From LMUY01 sp964242215 (GTDB taxonomy: Bacteria; Pseudomonadota; Alphaproteobacteria; Acetobacterales; Acetobacteraceae): a stretch of 64,000 bases of DNA. A program made the position numbers and the translations under genes. Where the stretch lies: NCBI GenBank assembly GCA_964242215.1, contig CAXTCJ010000002.1, positions 69,342 to 133,341 of the forward strand. Reading direction: 5' to 3'. Of this stretch, positions 26,401-34,323 are shown in pieces; positions within the stretch are counted from its first letter, which is position 1; every line of letters begins with the position of its first letter. Below the pieces are notes generated by a model. It saw nothing but the letters and a program-made list of their open reading frames with translations, was not told the DNA's origin and searched no databases.

Positions 26401-28629
26401 CGCGATCTCCACGGTGTGGCGTACGGTCGTCACGACGCCGATCACCTCGGCACTGAACAACTCGACCACCTCGGCTGGGATCCAAGGGGCGCCGAGCCGG
26501 GCGGTGATGTCGGAGGGCGCAAGGTCTTTCGGCTGCACGCGCTGCAGGGCGTCGACATTACGTGCGTAGCGCGGGTCGGTCAGGGCGGCGGCCTGGGCGT
26601 GGACCAGCTTGCTGCGCACGGCACCGGATAGGTAGGCGTCGGCCGTCTGCCAGCCCTTGATGCCATCCGGGTCGGCCCGTTCCGGGTCGAGGAACACCGC
26701 GTCGCCCAACTCGGTCACGGTGTCGTCGCGGCTGCGGCCCAGCAGCTCCGCGATGCGGTCCATATCGGCGTGGCCGACATCAGCCAGGGTCACGGCCAGG
26801 GCATCGGCCGCAGTGACGATCACCGGCTCGGCGGGCGGATGGATTACGCGCTCGCTGAACACCGGCCCCTTCTTGGCCGTGCCGCTTTCCGGGTCGTAAT
26901 CCTCGATCGACGCCACCAGCCAGCAATCCGGGTCATCTGTGAACGGCGCCAAGTTGGGCCGGCGCTGCGTCTCCGTGACCGTGCCGGTCTCGGCGTCCGT
27001 GCTGCGCGTCGTGCTGGTCAGGTTGATCGGCCCGAACGAGCGGACGAAGGTGCCATAGGCCACGCGCAGGCGAAGCTGGGCGTTACCCCAAGGCTGGTTG
27101 TCCATCTGGGCTCGCAGCACGTCACGCAAGGCGTCCCGCACTGGGACCATCCCGCGAATGATCCGGGCGTGCTTGGCGAAGATACCTTCGCTGCCCTTGC
27201 CGGACTTGACGATGACCGGCTCGGGGTTCCCGTCGATAACCTGCATCAGGTCATTGCCGACGATGACGTAGCTGCCTTCCTTGATGGTGGCACCCTGCGC
27301 CGCGGTGCCGACCTTCAGCCGGGCTGCCTCGTTCGGCCGTGTCGGCTTGGACTCTTCCGACGGGCGGTGGATGCCGCGTGGCAGGCGGGCGATAGCCGCC
27401 GACAGGCATCCCACCAGGTCGCCATCGTTGGCACGGCAGGTATAGACCGGACCATAGGAGCTTGTGGTCCAGGCGTGCGTGCCAAGCACCATCTCGGGAT
27501 GCTCGGCAAAGTAGCGGTTGGCGTGTAACGGCGTCTCCCCATCCGTGGCGGGCAGCACTTCGGCGAGCGTGTCCCAGGCGGCTCCGCCTGGTTCCTGGCC
27601 TGCTGCCCTCCGCTGGAAAAACAGCAGGTCCACGACGACCTCGGTGCCGCTCGCGGCCAGCATGGCGGCTTGCGGCATGCGGATCGCGCCTACCAAGTCG
27701 GCCATACTGGCGATGTGCGCGCGGCTCTTCGGCTCGATGCGGTCCATAGCGTAGCGCGAGCACACGAACGCGGCCAGACCGCCAGGCTTCAGACGCTCGA
27801 TCGAGCGCGCCATGAAATACTCATGCAGCGACAAACCGAGCTTGCCAGCGGCATCATCGCTGCGAACCGTGCGGTCGCTAAACGGCGGATTGCCGATGGC
27901 CAGGTCGAACGTTTCGGACAGCTTAGCCTTGGTGAAATCCTCCTGCCGCACCCAGGCTTCGGGATAAAGCAGCTTGGTGATCCGTGCTGTCGACGGGTCC
28001 ATCTCGATAGCGGTGACTGCCGCCTTGGCGCTGATCGCCTCCGGCATCAGCGCCAGGAACAAGCCAGTGCCGCATCCAGGCTCCAGCACCGTGCCGCCGG
28101 TAAACCCCATGGCCTGCACCGCGCGCCATAGCACCCGGACCATGAACTCCGGGGTGTAGTGGGCATATTGCACCGATCGGGCCAAGGCCGACATTTCCTC
28201 GGCCGACACCAGCTGCTCCAACTCGTGACCAAGATCCTCCCACCCTGGACGGAACGCCTCGCCTGCCCGGCGAAAGAAACTGTTGGCTAAGTCGCTGGCG
28301 CCGAAGCCGGTGAACTTTGCCAGCCGCTCCTGCTCATCTGCATTTGCGGGTCGAGCATTGTCCTCGATCTGCCGCGCCAGCCGGATGGCCGCGATGTTGT
28401 CGGCGGCGCGCGCCTTCCAGCCCGTCGCCAGTGCGCGATCTCCCGCAAGACGATAGGTCAGGGCTGGAACGTGCGGAGCAACCGGTGTCGGCGCACCCAC
28501 GGCACGATCATCACTATCCGAGGTCTCATGGAAGCGGTTGCTGCCGGCCGAGCCTTGCCCGAGATCAAAACCCCAGCCGAGGCTGGTGCTGTCGAACAAG
28601 CCGAGTTGCGAAGGGCTGGATTTGCTCAT
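23482..28629 (-). CDS. Giant N6-adenine methylase / SNF2-type helicase (DarB-like)
   Basis: About 1715 aa from the ATG at 28629, preceded by AAAGGAA. The N-terminal third is an N6-adenine methyltransferase: TVLEPGCGTGLFLALMPE (motif I) and IGNPPF (motif IV, NPPF). Then comes a superfamily 2 helicase: Walker A-like HAVGAGKTFS, DEAQEFRKL as motif II, ASGTPITN as motif III, and a C-terminal lobe with GSSETMGTGVNAQ and QIEQRDGRIERQGNQN. Such fusions are common on alphaproteobacterial plasmids and resemble the P1 DarB anti-restriction protein, which protects DNA on entry. That role is inferred. It shares an operon with the 135-aa gene, with a hairpin between. Confidence 0.9.
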   Translation of the reverse strand: MSKSSPSQLGLFDSTSLGWGFDLGQGSAGSNRFHETSDSDDRAVGAPTPVAPHVPALTYRLAGDRALATGWKARAADNIAAIRLARQIEDNARPANADEQERLAKFTGFGASDLANSFFRRAGEAFRPGWEDLGHELEQLVSAEEMSALARSVQYAHYTPEFMVRVLWRAVQAMGFTGGTVLEPGCGTGLFLALMPEAISAKAAVTAIEMDPSTARITKLLYPEAWVRQEDFTKAKLSETFDLAIGNPPFSDRTVRSDDAAGKLGLSLHEYFMARSIERLKPGGLAAFVCSRYAMDRIEPKSRAHIASMADLVGAIRMPQAAMLAASGTEVVVDLLFFQRRAAGQEPGGAAWDTLAEVLPATDGETPLHANRYFAEHPEMVLGTHAWTTSSYGPVYTCRANDGDLVGCLSAAIARLPRGIHRPSEESKPTRPNEAARLKVGTAAQGATIKEGSYVIVGNDLMQVIDGNPEPVIVKSGKGSEGIFAKHARIIRGMVPVRDALRDVLRAQMDNQPWGNAQLRLRVAYGTFVRSFGPINLTSTTRSTDAETGTVTETQRRPNLAPFTDDPDCWLVASIEDYDPESGTAKKGPVFSERVIHPPAEPVIVTAADALAVTLADVGHADMDRIAELLGRSRDDTVTELGDAVFLDPERADPDGIKGWQTADAYLSGAVRSKLVHAQAAALTDPRYARNVDALQRVQPKDLAPSDITARLGAPWIPAEVVELFSAEVIGVVTTVRHTVEIAAWTVDKRVFAGQAAATSEWGTARRHAGELLDDALHSSIPTIWDIWRDADGEHREINAAETEAAKEKLAKIKGAFETWIWTDPDRTDRLARLYNDSYNNLVPRHFDGSHLQLPGASSVIRFYEHQKRVIWRIIASGATYVAHAVGAGKTFSIAAAIMEQRRLGLISKAMMVVPGHCLAQASREFLQLYPTARILVADEQNFAKDKRGRFIARAATANWDCIIITHSAFKFIAAPAEFEQGMVQAQIATYSELLERVDGDDRITRKRIENMKEKLEAKLEGLATHKDDMLPIAEMGVDQIIVDEAQEFRKLSFATNMTNLKGVQPDGSQRAWDLYVKTRFIDTFNPGRALVMASGTPITNTLAEMFTLQRFMQPATLGERGLHEFDAWTATFGDSKTELELQPSGTYKPVTRFAEFVNVADLMAMFRSFADVVSKNDLRGYLKLPRIEGGQRQIITAEPSRTFKWYQRVLARRIKQIEERKRRPEKGDDILLSVITDGRHAAIDLRFVLEGYQDEEANKLNALVAKVHEVWRANRDTLYTRPDGTAFPIRGAAQMIFSDLGTLNVEARRGFSAYRWIRDSLVARGIPAEQIAYMQDYKKSAAKQRLFADVNAGRITVLIGSSETMGTGVNAQLRLKALHHLDVPWLPSQIEQRDGRIERQGNQNEEIGVYAYATLGSTDATMWQNNERKQRFINAALSGDRSVRRIEDAGSQVSQFAMAKAIASGDPRLMQKAGLEAEIARLQRQESAHFDDQHAVRSQLAAAKRAIATSERRIGEIEQDITTRTPTKGDLFAMTVNKTSYTERPKAGGALLNLLRNLDVEQKQGEWALASIGGFRVSAQVVKTWRSKELQVLVTLDRTGEESEIPFSADLTALGLVSRLEHALDHFDAELAEHRRSIVENTRRMADYEPRVGGGFALAAELAGKIAEMAALEDSLAATAEQADAEADDLDGVMPRLRGATCDAELEGEEAEAA

Positions 28630-28654
28630 GGGTGGGTTCCTTTGCTGAGGGCAC

Positions 28655-28692
28655 AAAAAAGCCCGCGCCCTGCTGGCGGCAGGGGCGGGCTT
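28655..28692 (-). terminator. Rho-independent-type hairpin just before the methylase/helicase start
   Basis: In the transcript sense GCCCGCCCCTGC pairs with GCAGGGCGCGGGC and is followed by TTTTTT. It lies between the 135-aa gene and the helicase start, so it could end transcripts from upstream or act as an attenuator that reduces expression of the giant gene. Confidence 0.7.
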
Positions 28693-28736
28693 ACGGAGAG
28701 AAAGGGGGTTTGAGCGAAGCGCTCAGGCCATCGCGA

Positions 28737-29144
28737 TCAGTCGATTGGCGTGAGGATCTCGAGTGTCAGCAGTCGCGTCCGCGACAGCTTTTCTCGACCC
28801 CGCGGAGCGAAGGTGACGTAGACGTAGTCTGCGAAAACCGGGCTGCAGAGGCGGTGGATGGTGCCGATGCGACCTGCGACATCGCCGCCGCCGGCACGCG
28901 GGTCAGGATGGATTTGTACCGGCTGACCTGGGCGCAGCCAGTTGGCGGTATGACCGGCAAGCGCTTTGCGCTGTCGGTCGATGCGAGCTAGCCAGTCTTC
29001 GACCCGTTCGAGCGGGGCAGGCTGTCGCCAACTCCACGTTCCAAGAAACTCTGGGGGTTCAGGCGGCGGCCCTGATGGATCTGGTGGTGGTTGTCGGCGT
29101 GTGCGCTGGCCCCACTGGATCTTGCGTCGACCATTCCGGATCAT
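28737..29144 (-). CDS. Unrecognised 135-aa protein
   Basis: Pro-rich N terminus (about 1-35), then a basic helix (RVEDWLARIDRQRKALAGH) and a small beta-rich part with PGQPVQIHPD and VYVTFAPRGREKLSRTRLL that looks like an SH3-like fold. It is the first gene after leader d and is separated from the methylase/helicase gene by a terminator-like hairpin. Function unknown. Confidence 0.6.
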   Translation of the reverse strand: MIRNGRRKIQWGQRTRRQPPPDPSGPPPEPPEFLGTWSWRQPAPLERVEDWLARIDRQRKALAGHTANWLRPGQPVQIHPDPRAGGGDVAGRIGTIHRLCSPVFADYVYVTFAPRGREKLSRTRLLTLEILTPID

Positions 29145-29196
29145 GTTTGCCCTTTTCCTCTAGACCCCTCTCCCAGAGCTGCGCGGCGGCGCGCCG

Positions 29197-29236
29197 GGCA
29201 AGGGCGCATCTTGCGCCCGGCCCGACCCTTGCGCGG
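29197..29236 (-). ncRNA. Structured leader, copy d (methylase/helicase operon)
   Basis: Transcript sense: GCAAGGGTCGGGCC, then GGGCGCA AGA TGCGCCC (perfect seven-base stem) and CCTTGC. The closing stem GCAAGGG/CCCTTGC shows a covariation relative to CAAAGG/CCTTTG in b and e. The middle hairpin is absent. It ends 53 nt before the start codon. Confidence 0.55.
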
Positions 29237-29287
29237 CGTGACGCCGAGCTGCAGTTCCTCATCTCCCTCTATTTTCTCAAGCCTTCG

Positions 29288-29848
29288 TCAGGCGTTCGAT
29301 GCGCTGTCCTGCGATGGCTCTGCGCGACGCACGTACGCTCTGCGCGCGTGGTCCGGGCAGTAAGGCGTTCGGGATGCAACCGAGACACCGCAGAAGCGGA
29401 ATTTCGTCGTGCCTGGCTCGCCAATCGGCCAGCAGCATGTTTCCGCTAACCGTCGGCTGACCGGGCAAGACGGTTCGTTCGGCTGCGGCGTGATGCATCC
29501 AACCGTTGGCATGGGTAGGAGTGCGCTGGTGTCAGTTGCTGATGTGCGGGCAGGTTGCGGTGTATAGGTTCGCCTCGGCGCCGACGTCGGCGTGGTGACA
29601 TTGACCGGCACGACATCGGTCAGTCGCGGCACCGCCGTGTGTTTCAAGGACCGTTTTGCCGAAATGGTCTCCTTGGCGATTGGTGACGGACGGCCCGGCA
29701 AGTAAAGGCGGTGTGCTTTGCCGACAACGGCATTCTTCGACACACCGAAGCGGCGCCCGATTTCGGCCGTCGAGTGTCCATCGGCCCAGAATTGGCGGAG
29801 CCGCTCCACAACGTCGTCGGTCCAGTCAAAGCTATTGCTGGTGGTGAC
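29288..29848 (-). CDS. GcrA-like cell-cycle regulator (start codon unclear)
   Basis: The protein has the GcrA N-terminal HTH, FDWTDDVVERLRQFW and GHSTAEIGRRFGVSKNAVVGK, then a Pro/Thr-rich linker, and the GcrA C-terminal motif CCWPIGEPGTTKFRFC...YCPDHARRAY. GcrA binds sigma70 and activates promoters with m6A-modified GANTC sites. The homology begins right after AAGGAGAGAACC, but the next codons are GTC-ACC, not ATG, GTG or TTG; the nearest in-frame start is at 30097 inside the upstream gene. Either the start codon is mutated, or a base error exists here. It is the last gene of the ArdC operon. Plasmid-borne GcrA paralogs are uncommon. Confidence 0.75.
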   Translation of the reverse strand, partial: VTTSNSFDWTDDVVERLRQFWADGHSTAEIGRRFGVSKNAVVGKAHRLYLPGRPSPIAKETISAKRSLKHTAVPRLTDVVPVNVTTPTSAPRRTYTPQPARTSATDTSALLPMPTVGCITPQPNEPSCPVSRRLAETCCWPIGEPGTTKFRFCGVSVASRTPYCPDHARRAYVRRAEPSQDSASNA

Positions 29849-30401
29849 GGTTCTCTCCTTCTTGCGTAGAACTGCGTGATGCGGTTCTTGGGTGTGATAG
29901 AGTTTGTGTCCGGGGGATGGCTGGCTTGCTTGCGCGATGGTTGAACCACCCGCTCGAAACCGGCTTTGGGTTGCCGAACGCCGCGATGGCTTCGCTGACC
30001 GGTATGACGACGCGATACGGGACGATCTCACCGTCCACCAGCACGAGGCGCCCACGATCGAACCCGTGCAGCATGTCGAGCAGGTAGCTCGGATCACCGG
30101 GCAGCCATCGATGCTGGTTCCAATAGGTCAGCAGAGCCCGCTGGACCTTGCGGTCGCGGTCCGCAATGTCGCGACGTGCTTTGCGCCATTGTCCGGCGCG
30201 GCGGTCACGATTTGCTTGCTCCGTGACAACCCAGCACCGAACCCGCCGGTCCATCACGTCGTCGATGCTCGGTTGCGTTTCCGCGATCAGCAGACCCAGC
30301 AACGGAAGACAGTCCCGCTGCCGTTGCTGCCATCGCGCCGCTGCCAATCTTTTCCGATGGGTCACGATGTACTCGCATCGCGGCCTGCAGGCGAACCTCA
30401 T
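29832..30401 (-). CDS. Unrecognised 189-aa plasmid protein
   Basis: From the ATG at 30401, which overlaps the stop of the 113-aa gene (ATGA). A basic helical protein (YIVTHRKRLAAARWQQRQRD, QANRDRRAGQWRKARRDIAD) with an acidic strand segment GRLVLVDGEIVPYRVV. It overlaps the GcrA-like frame by a few bases. Its position in the operon ardC-113aa-189aa-gcrA suggests a plasmid establishment function; no domain is recognised. Confidence 0.6.
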   Translation of the reverse strand: MRFACRPRCEYIVTHRKRLAAARWQQRQRDCLPLLGLLIAETQPSIDDVMDRRVRCWVVTEQANRDRRAGQWRKARRDIADRDRKVQRALLTYWNQHRWLPGDPSYLLDMLHGFDRGRLVLVDGEIVPYRVVIPVSEAIAAFGNPKPVSSGWFNHRASKPAIPRTQTLSHPRTASRSSTQEGENRHHQQ

Positions 30402-30736
30402 GACGCGGGTGTCCGCAGGATGGTGGCAAGCGCGCGCGCCTCCTGCCAACACGGCGCCTCCGGCAAGCTAGCTCGTGTCGCCCACTCGATCAGGTCCGCA
30501 AGCACGGCGCGCAACCGTGGCGCCGCTGCGAACAACCTGGCGTTTTCCAGATCCTGCTCATCAAGCACGCGCACGAAGTCTCGTTCTGCGGTGAGATAAA
30601 GCAGACGACCTGGGATGATACAGACGGTGCGGCCATTGGGTCCGTCCTCGCGGTCAACGATGTGGATTTGTCCATCGTCGCCAGGCAGCCGGTTTGGCGG
30701 AACGACGTTCCAAGTCGGTGTGGAGACATTGGCCAT
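30398..30736 (-). CDS. Unrecognised 112-aa plasmid protein
   Basis: Starts MANVSTPTW with its ATG overlapping the TGA of ardC by four bases. The core (PGRLLYLTAERDFVRVLDEQDLENARLFAAAPRLRAVLADLIEW) looks like the small helical proteins found beside ArdC on alphaproteobacterial plasmids. Function unknown. Confidence 0.6.
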   Translation of the reverse strand: MANVSTPTWNVVPPNRLPGDDGQIHIVDREDGPNGRTVCIIPGRLLYLTAERDFVRVLDEQDLENARLFAAAPRLRAVLADLIEWATRASLPEAPCWQEARALATILRTPAS

Positions 30737-31710
30737 CACGCGGCCTCCGCCTCGACCGGATCGGTGACCGGACCAGCCTTGTCTTCGGCATGGTCATGCG
30801 AGGGCTCGAGGGTTTCAGCGTAGGCAGGATGAAATGCCAGAAGGTAGTCGGCAATGCGTTGCGCGTCGGCGGCCGCGCGAAAAATCTCGCGCTTGTCTTC
30901 CTTCAGCTTTGCAACCCAGGATGCGATGTAATTGACGTGGTTCGGAATGTCGCAAGGAAGATCCAGTATGCCGCCGATGAAGACCGATGCCAGCTCTGCC
31001 CGAAGCTCTTCCTGGGCATAGTGCGCGGACCCGAACCGCCCGGTGAGGTCGCGGTCGAGGCGGCTTTTAGCGCCACTCCAGTGGGCTGCTTCGTGCAGCG
31101 CCGTGGCGGCAAATGCACCGGCCGAGTGAAACGAAGCCGGCTCGGGCAGCTGAATGAAATCGAGAGAGGGGCTATAGAATGCCCGGTCACCGCCGATCCT
31201 GATCACGGCCTTGCTGTTTGTCAGGATAATATCGGCGGCCTCTGGCCGCTGCCACGGTGCTGCTTTTGTATCGGGAGCGATGTAGGCGGGGATGCCGTCG
31301 ATCTGCGATCCGTTGAAGACGGTGTAGGCACGCAACATTGGAATGGCCTTGGTGCGGTCCTCGGCGTCGGGTGCGGCGCCGTGGTCCTCGACCAGCATGC
31401 GCTTGAAGAAGAATATGGTCGTGCCTCGCTCGCCTTTGCGGACTTGCCAGCCACGATCCGATGCCTGCTTGTAGGAACAGAACCGTGGATCGCCGCCGAG
31501 TGTGAAGGATGTCATTGCCAACAGCAGCACGTTGATACCGTGATAGCGGCGACCGGTTGTGGCGTTGATGGGCATTCCCGGAGCACCATTTTCCCACGGT
31601 TGCTGCCAGGGCTTGCTGCCGTTTTCCAGGGCCGCGACAATCCGGTCCGTCACCTCCTGGTAATGGTCGCGCCGGTCGTTGAACGGCTTGCCGCTGCGGT
31701 GCTTCATCAT
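30736..31710 (-). CDS. ardC: ArdC-type anti-restriction protein (ssDNA-binding, zincin domain)
   Basis: 324 aa. The N-terminal ssDNA-binding half contains YQEVTDRIVAALENGSKPW, NATTGRRYHGINVLLL and KGERGTTIFFFK, the ArdC signature. The C-terminal part carries the zincin motif HEAAHWSG (HExxH) with a further Glu in ELRAELASVF as third ligand. ArdC protects incoming plasmid ssDNA from type I restriction; the metallopeptidase fold is essential for the related conjugation role. It is the first gene after leader e and probably drives the operon to the GcrA-like gene. Two in-frame ATG codons lie at the start. Confidence 0.88.
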   Translation of the reverse strand: MMKHRSGKPFNDRRDHYQEVTDRIVAALENGSKPWQQPWENGAPGMPINATTGRRYHGINVLLLAMTSFTLGGDPRFCSYKQASDRGWQVRKGERGTTIFFFKRMLVEDHGAAPDAEDRTKAIPMLRAYTVFNGSQIDGIPAYIAPDTKAAPWQRPEAADIILTNSKAVIRIGGDRAFYSPSLDFIQLPEPASFHSAGAFAATALHEAAHWSGAKSRLDRDLTGRFGSAHYAQEELRAELASVFIGGILDLPCDIPNHVNYIASWVAKLKEDKREIFRAAADAQRIADYLLAFHPAYAETLEPSHDHAEDKAGPVTDPVEAEAA

Positions 31711-31769
31711 CGGGGATTTCCTTTCAGGGTTCTTTCAACCCCCTCCCCGCCCCGCATGGTGGCTACCGG

Positions 31770-31830
31770 TGCAAAGGCGCGCTTGCGCGGGACCGAAGGC
31801 GCCTGCGCCGAGGACCCACCCTTTGTCGCC
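31770..31830 (-). ncRNA. Structured leader, copy e (ardC operon)
   Basis: Transcript sense: ACAAAGGGTGGGTCC, hairpin two GGCGC/GCGCC, then GGTCCCGCGC AAG CGCG and CCTTTGC. The closing stem is CAAAGG/CCTTTG; GGGTCC and GGTCCC can also pair around hairpin two with one U-U mismatch. It ends 60 nt before the ardC start. Confidence 0.65.
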
Positions 31831-31917
31831 GGAAGCGGCCATGCGGTAGCTCGTGGTTTCCTCCTTTCACCTCATTGATTCATCCTCCGTTCTAATCTGC
31901 GCTTTCACGCTGACGGC

Positions 31918-32726
31918 TCAGAGCACGATGAGACCGGGTGATGCTTGCGGTGATCCGAGCCAGTTTTGCTGCGCTGTAGGCTGTGCCTGCAGTCGGGCAC
32001 CGACTGCGGGCTTTGGCCGCAATGTGCATGACCATCGCTCTTTGGCGATCCAGGCATTTCTGTTTGACCGGGCACGACGAGCGCTGTGCCAGCCCCGTCC
32101 TCCGGCAGGTCCGTCACACACCCATCCAGCCGCTCGCAGGCTGGTGCCTTCTTCATCGGCGCGTATGTAGGTAATGATCCGGCCGAAGCCGCGGCGCTCG
32201 GCCTCGGTCGCGGCGTGCGCGTACAGTTTGGAGCAGCAGTTCCAGCGGAGCATCGGATTGAGTCGCCTCTGATGCAGAGCCGGTTCACTTCGACAATCCC
32301 GCGTCCGTTGAAAGCGGGAGCAACAGGGTTGCCTACGGTAACGACGCCCATCAGGGCGGATCCGTTCATCACACCCGCGCCGAACCGCCACGCATGAGGG
32401 GGGCCGCAATGGCGATGGTAGCGGGCGATGAAGGCGCGGGCGACCGGGAAGGAAGCCGGCGTCAGGCGGAGCTTGAAGTCGAGCACGGGACCGTTCCCTT
32501 GCCCGTCGCTGATGCGGCGCAGGACATGGCCGGTCAGATCCTCTGCTCCAAGATAGCGTAGGAGCGACCGGCCCCACGCCGGGTCGGCATCTATCTCGAC
32601 CGCGATCTGTTCCAGCAAACCGGGACAGCAGGTTGCGAGCTGGAAATTCCCATCTGTCCAGATCTCATGGATCGACAGCTCTGCGGGTTCGCCGCACAGC
32701 AAGCAGGTTGAACCGGCATCGGTCAT
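31918..32726 (-). pseudogene. XF1762-type GNAT acetyltransferase with a one-base deletion
   Basis: From the ATG at 32726 the frame reads MTDAGSTCLLCGEPAE (a zinc knuckle-like start) and reaches VVTVGNPVAPAFNGRG and EVNRLCIRGD. Near 32263 one base is missing; the neighbouring frame then continues NPMLRWNCCSKLYAHAA and RGFGRIITYIRADEEGTSLRAAGW, the acetyl-CoA-binding end of XF1762-type N-acetyltransferases found on plasmids and phages, and stops at 31918. The product as given would be a truncated hybrid. The zinc-containing extension is an unusual addition. The substrate is unknown. Confidence 0.65.
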
Positions 32727-32735
32727 GGTTGGCTC

Positions 32736-32775
32736 CCAGAAACGCGAAAGGCCCGCACGATGGCGGGCCTCTCGG
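32736..32775 (-). terminator. Hairpin CCAGAAACGCG-type, copy 1
   Basis: Transcript sense AGGCCCGCC and GCGGGCCTT form a stem of about nine bases, then CGCGTTTCTGG. It lies between the acetyltransferase gene and the frameshifted ORF upstream. Nearly identical to the copy at 34.3 kb. Confidence 0.55.
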
Positions 32776-32797
32776 GTCGGCTGATGGAGTGGATATC

Positions 32798-33070
32798 TTA
32801 GGCGGCGACGGGATGGCCCGGTCGGATCGGGTCAGCCTTGTCGATCGTCTTCATCCAGGTCTCCTGGCCAAGGCCGTTGCGGCTGTTGGCAGCATCGAAT
32901 CCGTTTGGTTTGCGTAAACCTTTGGCCACGCTTACGGACACCATGAACGAGACCTCCGGATGTTGCCTTGCCACGCCGTCGCCGAAGGTTCTGACCAGCG
33001 ACGCAATCTCGGTGACGTTCTTTGCCTCGACCCGGCTGCGGCCGAGGCAACTGCCGAGTAGTTCGATGAC
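32798..33070 (-). pseudogene. Unrecognised protein, N-terminus lost or frameshifted
   Basis: A minus frame reads STVIELLGSCLGRSRVEAKN, then EIASLVRTFGDG, FMVSVSVAKGLRKPN and ends KTIDKADPIRPGHPVAA. It is clearly protein-like, but just upstream there is a TAA in frame beside a six-A run (near 33076-33081), so a one-base shift there would link it to an upstream frame (MPATDAVYPETSLGDL at about 33179). The only in-frame ATG is internal. No family is recognised. Confidence 0.45.
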
Positions 33071-33233
33071 AGTGCTTTTTTAAGCACGACCGGACGTCTG
33101 TTCGTGATGACCAGGCAGTGCCGTCAGGGTAGAGGTCGCCAAGGGAAGTCTCCGGGTAAACGGCGTCCGTCGCCGGCATCCCATTATGCCGGGCGCAGTT
33201 GGACGCGGGTGGAACTGAGAAGGTTTCAGAACC

Positions 33234-34040
33234 TCAGATCGAGGTTCGGGTGTCCTGGAACTCGGGGTGCAGGATTGGCAGGTCGGCTAGAGGGATGCAG
33301 TCGCAATTGACTATGACGAACGAGCAACCGGACTGTCGGACATAGCGCAGCATGTCAGCCAGATCGGGCGGAACTGTGCTGTCCAGGACCTCGTCGGCCC
33401 GCAGGAACCAACCCTGCCGTATGCGGCCGCCCAGGATGGCATAGGCGCGGTTAGCAGGATCACGGACCACATCGTCAGCGGTCCGATCGTCCAGCCAGGC
33501 CCAGGTCGTCGGAGCGAGATGGCCTCCTGAGACGTCGAGCACCCGCTGTCCGGCCAAGGCATCGCTCCGTCCAGATGGTGGGGGCGGCGGCTTTGGAGCC
33601 GCTAGGGAGCCTTGTTCGGCTTTGGCCAAGAGATAGGCATCCGCCTGCTCGACAAGCCAATGATCGAGGTCGATCCAATCAATGGTTTGGCCGGTGCCAA
33701 GATCCAGGACGTGGGCACCGCCCCCATGGCCGTCTCGCAGTGGCGGGGAGCATGACAGGCTCCAGCGAAAGCCCCAGATGCCGGTCAGGCCAAGCGCCTT
33801 GGCGCATTGCAGGACGTAGGCAATGACGTCTTCGGGCTCCCCCGCTTCGTCGGAATACAGCCAGACCTTATTGTCCTCCAGATCGTCAGAAGGCGGCTCA
33901 GCCTTGGCGGTGAAGCCGAGCTCCTCGCCGGCGACGGCTTTCTCGGCCGCGAAAGTCTGATAGACACAAAGCGCGGCCTGCAGGTTGGCGGCGCTACCAA
34001 TCGGCAGCACGCAGGAAAACTGCGTGAAATAGCTGGCCAT
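33234..34040 (-). CDS. DUF5983-like two-part plasmid protein
   Basis: 268 aa from the ATG at 34040, which follows GAGAGGACC. Residues 1-120 contain ASYFTQFSCVLPIGSA, DEAGEPEDVIAYVLQCAKALGLTG and an aromatic beta core; the Pro-rich linker KPPPPPSG follows; then VLDVSGGHLAPTTWAWLDD, GWFLRADEV and GCSFVIVNCDCIPLADLPIL fit the DUF5983 pattern. Such proteins are typical of plasmids and integrative elements. No enzymatic motif is seen. It belongs to the operon that begins at leader f. Confidence 0.6.
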   Translation of the reverse strand: MASYFTQFSCVLPIGSAANLQAALCVYQTFAAEKAVAGEELGFTAKAEPPSDDLEDNKVWLYSDEAGEPEDVIAYVLQCAKALGLTGIWGFRWSLSCSPPLRDGHGGGAHVLDLGTGQTIDWIDLDHWLVEQADAYLLAKAEQGSLAAPKPPPPPSGRSDALAGQRVLDVSGGHLAPTTWAWLDDRTADDVVRDPANRAYAILGGRIRQGWFLRADEVLDSTVPPDLADMLRYVRQSGCSFVIVNCDCIPLADLPILHPEFQDTRTSI

Positions 34041-34078
34041 GATGGTCCTCTCCGTTTTGGGGCTGGCGTGTACCCGGC

Positions 34079-34315
34079 TCAGATTTGGTTGCCGGCGAGG
34101 GCTGCAGCGTGTGTCTCGCAGATGGCGGCCATCTGGTCGTGACGAGTCGCCTGGACTTCCCATCCTGGCTGGCGAAGGCGTGCCTCGGCCGCACGCCTGC
34201 GGTGTGTTGCCGCGATCCCCAGGGCCTCGTCCAGATCGTGGACCCGCCAGCGCAGCGCCTTGCAGAACGGGGTATCGGCAATTTCAGGGTCAGCGGGATC
34301 GGTGCAAATGCTCAT
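34079..34315 (-). CDS. Unrecognised 78-aa protein
   Basis: Helical and charged (ADTPFCKALRWRVHDLDEAL, HRRRAAEARLRQ). It lies 39 bp upstream of the DUF5983-like gene and just after the second copy of the terminator-like hairpin, so it may begin a new transcription unit. Confidence 0.5.
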   Translation of the reverse strand: MSICTDPADPEIADTPFCKALRWRVHDLDEALGIAATHRRRAAEARLRQPGWEVQATRHDQMAAICETHAAALAGNQI

Positions 34316-34323
34316 GAGGCGTT

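Noticed and set aside
31735..31842. A 35-codon ORF through leader copy e (MAASGDKGWVL...) with an AAAGGAGG upstream, as a leader peptide
   Set aside because: The spacing of 17 nt is too long, and the matching frame is not conserved in the other leader copies (b has no start, d uses another phase), so a structured RNA fits better than a peptide.
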